Assembly (NCBI GenBank): GCA_002422945.1
Contig: DITW01000022.1
Coordinates: forward strand, 1-16,164
Reading direction: 5' to 3'
Source of the DNA: Sphingomonadales bacterium UBA6174
GTDB taxonomy: Bacteria > Pseudomonadota > Alphaproteobacteria > Sphingomonadales > Sphingomonadaceae
Length of the DNA stretch: 16,164 bases
Made by a program: the position numbers and the translations under genes. Positions 1 through 6,236 of this stretch are shown here, in pieces. How positions within the stretch are numbered: position 1 is the first letter of the stretch; each line of letters opens with the position of its first letter. The notes beneath the pieces are model-generated. The model had not been told where the DNA came from. It made no database searches and saw only the letters and a program-made list of their open reading frames with translations.

Positions 1-749
1 AAGTCTATCTCAAGGACAATGCCGCACTTGAGGATTACCTTATCGACACCGGCCTGTCCGGCCTCATCCTCGAAACCGCCGCCGGCCCGCGCAGCGACAA
101 TGACCTGCGCGCGCTCACCGAGCACGCCCGCCGCTTCCGCGCACTCATGGACTATGTGCCCAAGCGCTACCCGGCCACCGTCATCGAAGCGCTTGCGCTG
201 AACGGCGCGCTGGCCCCCGACCTTTCGGCAGACGCCGCCCGCGCCGCCGCCACCGCCAGCGCCCGCTGGCTCACCACCGCTGACGGCGAAGGCGCCATCT
301 GGCACGCCGAACCGGGCGTCGAAGGCGGCTATGTCCTGAAGCGGGACTGGCGCGGCGTCACCGACCATCACATCGTTGATGCCGGCTTCCTCACCTCGCC
401 GGAAGCCCCGCGCCTGCACGCGCTCGCCGCCCAGGAAGCCGCCACCTACATCGGCAGCGCCAAGCTCGGCAGCCACCGCATCACCCGCCCGTCCGAGCTG
501 CTCAGCGCCATCCTCGAAGCGGGCCGCAAGGGCCTGTCCATCCAGCGCTACAAGGGGCTGGGCGAAATGAACGCCGAACAGCTCTGGGAAACCACCCTCG
601 ACCCCGCCGCCCGCACACTCCTTCGCGTCACGGCGGACGAAGCCGACCTCGCCGACGACATCTTCTCCAAGCTGATGGGCGACGTGGTCGAACCCCGCCG
701 CGCCTTCATCCAGGACAATGCGCTGAACGTCGCGAATTTGGACGTATAA
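1..749 (+). CDS. gyrB: DNA gyrase subunit B, C-terminal part (5' end outside window)
   Basis: This is the 3' part of gyrB, the ATPase subunit of DNA gyrase, which introduces negative supercoils with GyrA. The frame is already open at position 3 (VYLKDNAALEDYLI...), so the ATPase and transducer domains and the start of the Toprim domain lie to the left of the window. About 248 residues remain. The diagnostic segment is IQRYKGLGEMNAEQLWETT at about 540-600, the conserved GyrB/ParE tail that contacts GyrA and DNA. The protein ends in VEPRRAFIQDNALNVANLDV, which matches the GyrB type of ending (E. coli GyrB ends in NALKAANIDI) better than ParE. The segment before the KGLGEMN motif is a lineage-specific linker between the Toprim halves. 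The TAA stop is at 747-749. The downstream gene is convergent. Confidence 0.95.
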   Translation, partial: VYLKDNAALEDYLIDTGLSGLILETAAGPRSDNDLRALTEHARRFRALMDYVPKRYPATVIEALALNGALAPDLSADAARAAATASARWLTTADGEGAIWHAEPGVEGGYVLKRDWRGVTDHHIVDAGFLTSPEAPRLHALAAQEAATYIGSAKLGSHRITRPSELLSAILEAGRKGLSIQRYKGLGEMNAEQLWETTLDPAARTLLRVTADEADLADDIFSKLMGDVVEPRRAFIQDNALNVANLDV

Positions 750-795
750 AGGGTATCTGGACGTTTAGTCGCCGGCCACAGGGGCATTCGCCCGC

Positions 796-813
796 TTAGG
801 CTTGTCAGCCTAA
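796..813 (+). terminator. Hairpin downstream of gyrB, possible weak terminator
   Basis: TTAGGCT (796-802) and AGCCTAA (807-813) form a perfect 7-bp stem with a TGTC loop, 47 bases after the gyrB stop. A smaller hairpin, GGGC-ATTC-GCCC, lies just before it at 782-793. No T-run follows on either strand, so a classical intrinsic terminator is not shown. The placement in a convergent gap makes a role in ending gyrB transcription plausible but unproven. Confidence 0.35.
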
Positions 814-880
814 TAAGGCGCAGCTGTCGGTCGGCTTTGCGGCTGCTTAATGCTGATAGTGGCTGTTTCTATCTCCGCTT

Positions 881-953
881 CGTCACCCTGAACTTGTTTC
901 AGGGTCTATAACGCACGGTCGCTTATGGATGCTGAAACAAGTTCAGCATGACG
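881..953. repeat. REP-like doublet of two inverted palindromes
   Basis: Two 26-bp arms (881-906 and 928-953) face each other in inverted orientation across a 21-bp spacer. Each arm is itself a hairpin. The left one is ACCCTGAA-cttgt-TTCAGGGT and the right one is ATGCTGAA-acaag-TTCAGCAT. When the right arm is reverse-complemented, the two differ only at two adjacent bases on each side of the stem, and these differences preserve pairing. This is the architecture of REP/BIME elements, which RAYT-type transposases can mobilise. The element fills the gap between the convergent genes gyrB and the Atm1-type exporter and may help to end or stabilise transcripts from both sides. Confidence 0.8.
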
Positions 954-985
954 AATATAGGAAATAGCCCCGCAAAGGCCGCAAA

Positions 986-2794
986 CTACGCTGCCGCTTC
1001 TTCAAAGCCCTCATTGGCCTGCCGCGCCCACATTTCGGCATATAGCCCCTGTTGCGCCAATAATGCCACATGGGTGCCGCGTTCGGCGATTTTCCCGGCT
1101 TCCAGTACGATAATCTCATCCGCCTGCTGGATCGTGGACAGCCGGTGCGCGATCATGATCGTCGTGCGGCGCTCGGCCACCTTGGCCAATGTCGTCTGGA
1201 TTTCCGCCTCGGTGCGGCTATCGAGCGCGCTCGTCGCTTCATCGAGGATCAGGATCGGCGGGTCTTTCAACAAGGTGCGCGCAATCGCCACCCGCTGTTT
1301 TTCGCCGCCCGACAGCTTCAACCCGCGTTCGCCCACTTCGGTCGCATATTGCTTTGGCTGGGCCGCGATAAAGTCATGGATCGCCGCCCCACGCGCCGCC
1401 GCTTCAATCGCCGCCTGATCTGCCCCTGCCCGGCCATAGCCGATATTATAGCCGATGCTCTCGTTGAACAGCACCGTATCCTGCGGCACAATTCCAATCG
1501 CCTGGCGCAACGATGTCTGGCGCACGCTGCGAATATCTTGCCCATCGACGAGGATACGGCCAGCAGTGACATCATAAAAACGGAACAACAACCGGGCCAA
1601 GGTGGATTTGCCCGCCCCCGAAGGCCCGACAATCGCCAGACTATGCCCTGCTGGCACATGAAAGCTGATCCCGTTCAATATCTGGCGATCCGGCTGATAG
1701 GCAAAGGCGACATTGTCGAACGTCACCGCCGCCCCCGCCAGCGCCAGCACCGCCGCATCGGGCGCGTCCACCACCTCGGTCGGGGTATCGATCAATTCGA
1801 ACATCGCCGCCATGTCGATCAAGCCTTGGCGAATGGTGCGATAGACCATGCCCAGCATATCGAGCGGACGGAATAATTGCGCCAGCAAGGTATTGACCAG
1901 CACCACATCGCCGACCGAAAATCGACCCTGCGACCAGCCCCAGACGGTAAACGCCATCGCCCCCGCCATCATCAGATTGGTGATCAACGACTGGCCGACA
2001 TTCAGCGCAGCCAGCGAGTTTTCCGACTTCACCGCCGCTTCGGCATAGCGTTTGACGACGCGAGAATATTGCTCAACTTCCCGGTCTTCAGCGTTGAAAT
2101 ATTTGACGGTTTCGTAATTCAACAGGCTATCGACCGACCGCGCCACCGTGGCCGTATCAAGGTCGTTCATCTCGGCCCGCAATTTGGCGCGCCATTCCGT
2201 CACGGTGCGGGTGAACCAGCTGTAAAACACCACCATCACGGCAGTGGCCGCCACCAGCCCAAAGCCGAATTTGACCCAGAAAATCCCCATCACCGCGATC
2301 AATTCCACCGCCGTCGGCGCCAAGTTGAACAGCAGGAAATAGAGCATGGTGTCGATGCTCTTGGTCCCGCGTTCGATGACCTTGGTCACCGCCCCGGTGC
2401 GCCGCCCGAGATGAAAGCGCAGCGACAATTGATGCAAATGGGCAAAGACATTGACCGCCAGCCGCCTCGTCGCATCCTGCCCCACCCGTTCAAACACGGT
2501 ATTGCGCAGATTATCGAACAGCACCCCGCCAAATCGCGCGCCCGCATAGGCCATGACCAGTGCCATCGCCAATCCGACGGCGACCTGCTGTCCCGGTGCC
2601 ATGCGATTGATCGCCGCGCCATAAAGGAAGCCCATGCTGATCTGCACGGCCTTGGAGAGCAGGATCAACACCATCGCCAAGATGATCCGCGCCCGCAACG
2701 CAGGCTGATCCTTCGGCCATAAATAGGGCAAAAAGCGCCGCATCACGTCCATACCGGGCGTTGGGCCGTCCTTTGTCTCTTCCATCGGCGGCAT
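986..2794 (-). CDS. Atm1-type ABC exporter (permease-ATPase half transporter)
   Basis: This is a 602-residue half transporter of the ABCB7/Atm1/HMT1 family, which works as an inner-membrane homodimer. An N-terminal six-helix exporter domain (about 35-325) is followed by a nucleotide-binding domain (about 355-590). The ATPase motifs are complete: Walker A GPSGAGKST at 390-398, Q-loop Q438, signature LSGGEKQ at 494-500, Walker B ILILDEA at 514-520 and switch His550. The stretches GTKSIDTMLYFLLFN and RPLDMLGMVYRTIRQGLIDM are typical of Atm1. The length and sequence resemble NaAtm1 of Novosphingobium aromaticivorans, known to bind glutathione and glutathione-metal complexes. The likely role is therefore export of glutathione-derived species and heavy-metal tolerance. 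The start ATG overlaps the rsmD stop by one base (TAATG), and GAGG lies about ten bases upstream. It is the last gene of the rluB-rsmD operon, and its stop is TAG at 986-988. Confidence 0.93.
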   Translation of the reverse strand: MPPMEETKDGPTPGMDVMRRFLPYLWPKDQPALRARIILAMVLILLSKAVQISMGFLYGAAINRMAPGQQVAVGLAMALVMAYAGARFGGVLFDNLRNTVFERVGQDATRRLAVNVFAHLHQLSLRFHLGRRTGAVTKVIERGTKSIDTMLYFLLFNLAPTAVELIAVMGIFWVKFGFGLVAATAVMVVFYSWFTRTVTEWRAKLRAEMNDLDTATVARSVDSLLNYETVKYFNAEDREVEQYSRVVKRYAEAAVKSENSLAALNVGQSLITNLMMAGAMAFTVWGWSQGRFSVGDVVLVNTLLAQLFRPLDMLGMVYRTIRQGLIDMAAMFELIDTPTEVVDAPDAAVLALAGAAVTFDNVAFAYQPDRQILNGISFHVPAGHSLAIVGPSGAGKSTLARLLFRFYDVTAGRILVDGQDIRSVRQTSLRQAIGIVPQDTVLFNESIGYNIGYGRAGADQAAIEAAARGAAIHDFIAAQPKQYATEVGERGLKLSGGEKQRVAIARTLLKDPPILILDEATSALDSRTEAEIQTTLAKVAERRTTIMIAHRLSTIQQADEIIVLEAGKIAERGTHVALLAQQGLYAEMWARQANEGFEEAAA

Positions 2795-3345
2795 TAAGCA
2801 ACAGCCTCATAACGGAAAAGATGCAGCCGCGCCTTGCCATGATCGCGCACGACATCGGGTGCGAATCCGGCGACGTCCAGCACTTCATTCTTCTTGGTTT
2901 CGACGCTGACCAATGCATGTGGCGCAAACCAGCCGAGACGGCCCAATTTGTCCATCGCCACGCCGCCAGCACCCGTTTCATAAGGCGGGTCCATCATCGC
3001 CAGATCATAGGCCCGCGTCGCCTGTCCAAGCGTCAACACGCTCCCTTGGCGCACGACGGCGCGCGTCCCTGCCCCCAATTTCTCGATATTGGTCCGCAGG
3101 CAATCCAGTGCCGCCTTGTCCTGTTCCACGAACACAACCTCTGCCGCGCCGCGCGACAAGGCTTCCAACCCCAACGCGCCGGAACCCGCAAACAGGTCCA
3201 GCACATGCAAGCCCTCGAAACTGCCCAACCGACTGGTGAGCATCGAAAACAGCGCCTCACGCGTACGATCGGCGGTGGGGCGCGTCGTATCGCCCTTGGG
3301 CGCGATCAAATTCCGCCCCCGCCATTCCCCGGCAATAATCCTCAC
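2794..3345 (-). CDS. rsmD: 16S rRNA (guanine(966)-N(2))-methyltransferase RsmD
   Basis: This 183-residue enzyme matches the usual RsmD size. The family transfers a methyl group from S-adenosylmethionine to N2 of G966 in 16S rRNA during 30S assembly. The N-terminus MRIIAGEWRGRNL and the stretch RPTADRTREALF (22-33) are RsmD hallmarks. The SAM-binding loop DLFAGSGALGLEA is at 50-62, the acidic ribose-binding position is in VFVEQD (71-76), and the catalytic motif DPPY is at 119-122. The start is GTG at 3345-3343, overlapping the TGA of the upstream pseudouridine synthase by four bases (GTGA). GAAGG lies just upstream and serves as ribosome-binding site. It shares an operon with another rRNA-modifying enzyme, which supports the call. 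Confidence 0.95.
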   Translation of the reverse strand: MRIIAGEWRGRNLIAPKGDTTRPTADRTREALFSMLTSRLGSFEGLHVLDLFAGSGALGLEALSRGAAEVVFVEQDKAALDCLRTNIEKLGAGTRAVVRQGSVLTLGQATRAYDLAMMDPPYETGAGGVAMDKLGRLGWFAPHALVSVETKKNEVLDVAGFAPDVVRDHGKARLHLFRYEAVA

Positions 3346-4832
3346 GCCTTCTTCTCCAAGCTATTGCGGAAGACCACGAGATCGTGACGACGCACCTCGC
3401 CGATCTGGCCCGGCGTCAATTCGCCAATCTCGAACGGACCATAAGATGTGCGGATAAGTCGCGAAACTTCCAGCCCTAAATATTCGAGCACGCGCCGGAC
3501 TTCGCGGTTTTTACCCTCGGTCAGCTTCATCTCGATCCAGACATTGGCCCCGGTCCGACGCTCTAAATTCGCGTTGATCGGGCCATAGCGCACGCCCTCA
3601 ATCTCGACGCCGAGCATCAGATCTTCCAATTGCTCCTGCGACACCTTGCCATAAGCACGGGCGCGATAGCTGCGCTCGATCCCGGTGGACGGCAGTTCCA
3701 ACTGACGCTTGAACTCACCATCGGTGGTGAGCAACAACAGCCCTTCGGTATTCATATCAAGCCGCCCGACCGGCACAAGGCGCGGCAGATCCTTGGGCAA
3801 CACATCATAGATGGTTTTGCGCCCCTTGGGGTCGCGTTCGGTCGTCAACACGCCGCTCGGCTTGTGAAACAGGAACAGTCGCGCCGGGGTCGGCTGTTTG
3901 ACCGGCACGCCATCGACGGTGATGCCATGCAGCGATTTCAGGATCGTCGCGGGCGTATCGATGACCACCCCATCCCGCGCCACACGGCCTTCCTCGATCA
4001 TCCGCTCGATTTCGCGACGCGAGGCCACGCCCGCACGGGCCAGCAGCTTGGCAATGCGCTGTTCTTCCTTCGGCTCCGCCATCACGGCCTTGGAAAAATC
4101 TGCGCCCTTGCCCGCCCCCTTGGCACGCGCTGCGACCATGCGTGAGCCAGACCGGCCCAAACGCGGCGCGTTGGGATCGACAGCACCCGGCCTAGCTCGG
4201 CCCGGCTCCTTATTCGGGCCTCTGCTCTGGGTGCGCTCTGGTGTGCGGTCTGGACGACGCTCAGCGCCACGTTCCGGCGCACGATCTGGACGACGTTCAG
4301 CACCACGTTCCGGCGCACGATCTGGACGACGCTCACCACCACGCTCCGGCCCACGATCCGGACGGCGTTCAGCACCACGTTCCGGCCCACGATCCGGACG
4401 GCGTTCAGCACCACGTTCCGGCCCACGATCCGGACGGCGTTCAGCACCACGCTCGGGCCCACGATCCGGGCGACGTTCAGCACCACGCTCTGGCCCACGA
4501 TCCGGGCGACGTTCAGCACCACGTTCCGGCCCACGATCCGGACGGCGTTCAGCACCACGTTCCGACCCACGATCCGGACGGCGTCCAGCACCGCGATCCG
4601 GTGCGCGATTAGGACGACGGTCATCACCACGTTCTGGACGACGATCAGCCCCTCTACCCGGCCCCTTGTCAGAGCCTCTGTTGCCCGGACCACGGCCTTT
4701 ACCGCCGCCAGCAGCGCCGCCGGCACCACCGCTAGCACCTCTGGCAGCACCTCCGCCAGACACAGGTTTACGAGGGCCGCGTGGGCTGGATGGAGCGCGT
4801 GGTGGTCTTTCTGTCATATCGGGGCTGGCCAT
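3342..4832 (-). CDS. rluB: RluB-type 23S rRNA pseudouridine synthase with Arg-rich repeat tail
   Basis: This 496-residue protein has three parts. Residues 1-255 are low-complexity and strongly charged, beginning with a Pro/Gly/Ala stretch and continuing as an array of 12-residue repeats (81-200). Residues 256-315 are an S4 RNA-binding domain (RIAKLLARAGVASRREIERM). Residues 316-490 are the RsuA/RluB/RluE/RluF catalytic domain, with GRLDMNTEGLLLLTTDGE at 356-373 and the catalytic aspartate at D359. The C-terminal ending EGKNREVRRVLEYLGLEVSRL (439-459) is typical of RluB, which in E. coli modifies U2605 of 23S rRNA. RluB of E. coli is about 290 residues, so the excess here is the N-terminal tail. 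No Shine-Dalgarno sequence is seen before the ATG at 4832 or the in-frame ATG at 4817, so the start is uncertain and the mRNA could be leaderless. It is first gene of the operon with rsmD and the exporter. The exact subfamily (RluB rather than RluE/F) is inferred. Confidence 0.88.
   Translation of the reverse strand: MASPDMTERPPRAPSSPRGPRKPVSGGGAARGASGGAGGAAGGGKGRGPGNRGSDKGPGRGADRRPERGDDRRPNRAPDRGAGRRPDRGSERGAERRPDRGPERGAERRPDRGPERGAERRPDRGPERGAERRPDRGPERGAERRPDRGPERGAERRPDRGPERGGERRPDRAPERGAERRPDRAPERGAERRPDRTPERTQSRGPNKEPGRARPGAVDPNAPRLGRSGSRMVAARAKGAGKGADFSKAVMAEPKEEQRIAKLLARAGVASRREIERMIEEGRVARDGVVIDTPATILKSLHGITVDGVPVKQPTPARLFLFHKPSGVLTTERDPKGRKTIYDVLPKDLPRLVPVGRLDMNTEGLLLLTTDGEFKRQLELPSTGIERSYRARAYGKVSQEQLEDLMLGVEIEGVRYGPINANLERRTGANVWIEMKLTEGKNREVRRVLEYLGLEVSRLIRTSYGPFEIGELTPGQIGEVRRHDLVVFRNSLEKKA
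4233..4592 (-). repeat. In-frame 36-bp tandem repeat array (10 units) in the pseudouridine synthase
   Basis: Ten contiguous 36-bp units encode residues 81-200 with the consensus GAERRPDRGPER. Substitutions are limited: GAG and GS in the first unit, GG in the eighth, and AP or TP in place of GP in the last three. Three units are identical at DNA level (4378-4413, 4414-4449 and 4522-4557), which points to recent duplication or gene conversion. More degenerate copies of about 10 residues precede the array (residues 61-80). Because 36 is a multiple of three, the array leaves long open frames on both strands, and these are not separate genes. Confidence 0.95.
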
Positions 4833-4833
4833 A

Positions 4834-4858
4834 GCGCGAAATTGCGCTAGTTTCGCGC
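4834..4858. promoter_or_regulatory. Overlapping inverted repeats in the divergent rluB / permease gap
   Basis: The 57-bp gap between the divergent starts holds GCGCGAAA (4834-4841) and TTTCGCGC (4851-4858), a perfect 8-bp inverted repeat with a 9-base spacer. A second one, TAGCGC (4832-4837) and GCGCTA (4844-4849), overlaps it, so the two hairpins exclude each other. The first begins one base upstream of the rluB start codon. Both promoters must lie in or near this gap if the genes start here. The repeat could be an operator or an RNA structure. No confident -35/-10 pair was found. Confidence 0.45.
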
Positions 4859-4876
4859 ATTAATTGCATATGTATC

Positions 4877-4881
4877 GGGGA
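4877..4881 (+). promoter_or_regulatory. Ribosome-binding site deciding the AmpG-like start
   Basis: GGGGA at 4877-4881 is the only Shine-Dalgarno-like sequence before the permease gene. It is 8 bases from the ATG at 4890 and 5 bases from the adjacent GTG at 4887. The spacing favours ATG 4890. Confidence 0.5.
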
Positions 4882-4889
4882 ATATCGTG

Positions 4890-6188
4890 ATGGCGTCGGG
4901 TGAAGCGGCTGAGAAGAAGAGCATCTGGGCCGCATTTCACCCCTATTTGGAACGCGGGCCATTGGGCGCGTTCTTCCTCGGCATCTCGTCCGGCTTCCCT
5001 TATGCGATGATCGGCGCGACACTGACGACCCGATTGGCGCAGGATGGAATCGACAAGAAAACTGTCACCGCCTTCACCTTTGCCTTTCTCGTCTATAATC
5101 TGAAATTCCTCTGGGCATGGATGGTGGATGGCGTGCATCTGCCGATTATTGGCCGATTGGGCCAGCGCGTATCATGGATGCTGCTAACCGGCACCTTGGT
5201 CTTTGCCGCCGTCATCAACCTCGCATTGGTCGATCCTTCGGCCCATCTCGGCGCGACCGTCACTGCCGCCGTGCTGGTCGGTATTGCAGGCGCGACGTTC
5301 GATATCGTGATCGACGCCTATCGGATCGAAACCTTACAGCCTTATCAACTCGGCGTCGGCTCCGGCATGTCGCAATATGGCTGGCGGATCGGATCTGCGG
5401 GCGCGGGCGCGCTGGCGTTGGTGCTGGCGGATCGCATGGGCTGGAGCGCCGCCTATATGGCCTGCGCCCTGTTTGCATTCCCCGCCATGATTGCCGCACT
5501 GGTGCTGGGCGAACCGGCCCGCCACCGCGAACCGACGACGCGCAAGGGGCTGGCGCATAGCTGGGTCGCGATCAAAGGCCCGTTGGTGGAATTTTTCCAG
5601 CGCAAGGGCGCATTGCTCGTGCTGTTGTTCATCCTCATCCACAAGATCGGCGACACGCTCGCTAACCTGACGTTCCGGCTGCTGTTCGACGATCTCGGGT
5701 TCAGCAATGATGAAATCGCGGTGTTCGATATTGGCGTCGGTTTTTGGGCCTATCTCATCGGCATTTTCGCAGGCGGGATGATTTTCGCCCGGTTCGGCCT
5801 CAAGAAATCAGTGCTGTTCGCCTTGATCCTGATGTGCGTGTCGAATTTCTCCTTCGCGTTGCTGGCAGCGGCGGGACACAGCAATATCGGTATGGCAGCC
5901 GCCATCGGCTTTGAAAATGCGGCCAGCGGTTTTGGCGGGGTGGTAGTGGTCGCCTATTTCTCTGCCCTGTGCGATTTGCGCTTCACCGCCGCCCAATATG
6001 CACTGATTTCTGCCGGGGCGAGCATCGTTGGCCGGTTCGTGACCGGGGCAAGCGCAGGGGCGCTGATCGAGGCGATGGGCTATGTAAATTTCTATCTGCT
6101 CACGACCCTGCTCGCGGTGCCGGGGATCGTCCTGTTCTGGATCATGTTGCGGATGAAAATGGTCGAAGAGCCGAACGGTCACGCATAA
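4890..6188 (+). CDS. AmpG/PAT-family MFS permease (likely muropeptide transporter)
   Basis: This is a 432-residue inner-membrane protein of the major facilitator superfamily with about 12 hydrophobic segments. It belongs to the AmpG/PAT branch. FFLGISSGFPYAMIGATLTTRL near the N-terminus, then GIDKKTVTAF and LKFLWAWMVD, correspond to the first helices of AmpG. GATFDIVIDAYRIETL in the fourth to fifth helix region is the conserved DIV-DAYR motif of the family. E. coli AmpG (491 residues) imports GlcNAc-anhydroMurNAc peptides for cell-wall recycling, and that is the likely but not proven substrate. A GTG codon lies directly before the chosen ATG and is an alternative start. It is followed after 48 bases by the YdbH-family gene on the same strand, so co-transcription is likely. 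No beta-lactamase gene or AmpR-like regulator is nearby. Confidence 0.85.
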   Translation: MASGEAAEKKSIWAAFHPYLERGPLGAFFLGISSGFPYAMIGATLTTRLAQDGIDKKTVTAFTFAFLVYNLKFLWAWMVDGVHLPIIGRLGQRVSWMLLTGTLVFAAVINLALVDPSAHLGATVTAAVLVGIAGATFDIVIDAYRIETLQPYQLGVGSGMSQYGWRIGSAGAGALALVLADRMGWSAAYMACALFAFPAMIAALVLGEPARHREPTTRKGLAHSWVAIKGPLVEFFQRKGALLVLLFILIHKIGDTLANLTFRLLFDDLGFSNDEIAVFDIGVGFWAYLIGIFAGGMIFARFGLKKSVLFALILMCVSNFSFALLAAAGHSNIGMAAAIGFENAASGFGGVVVVAYFSALCDLRFTAAQYALISAGASIVGRFVTGASAGALIEAMGYVNFYLLTTLLAVPGIVLFWIMLRMKMVEEPNGHA

Positions 6189-6236
6189 AATTTATTCTGG
6201 CTGGACGTTGATGGCAAAGAGCGCGATGAACATCTG

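Noticed and set aside
4233..4592. Regularly spaced 36-bp repeats resembling a CRISPR array
   Set aside because: The units are contiguous, with no unique spacers, and encode an in-frame 12-residue protein repeat. No cas genes are present.
3898..4863. Long open frame on the plus strand rich in RSGRRSAP repeats, and other open frames across the same region on both strands
   Set aside because: They arise because the 36-bp repeat is a multiple of three and lacks stops in several frames. The minus-strand frame contains the S4 and catalytic domains, so the others are shadows.
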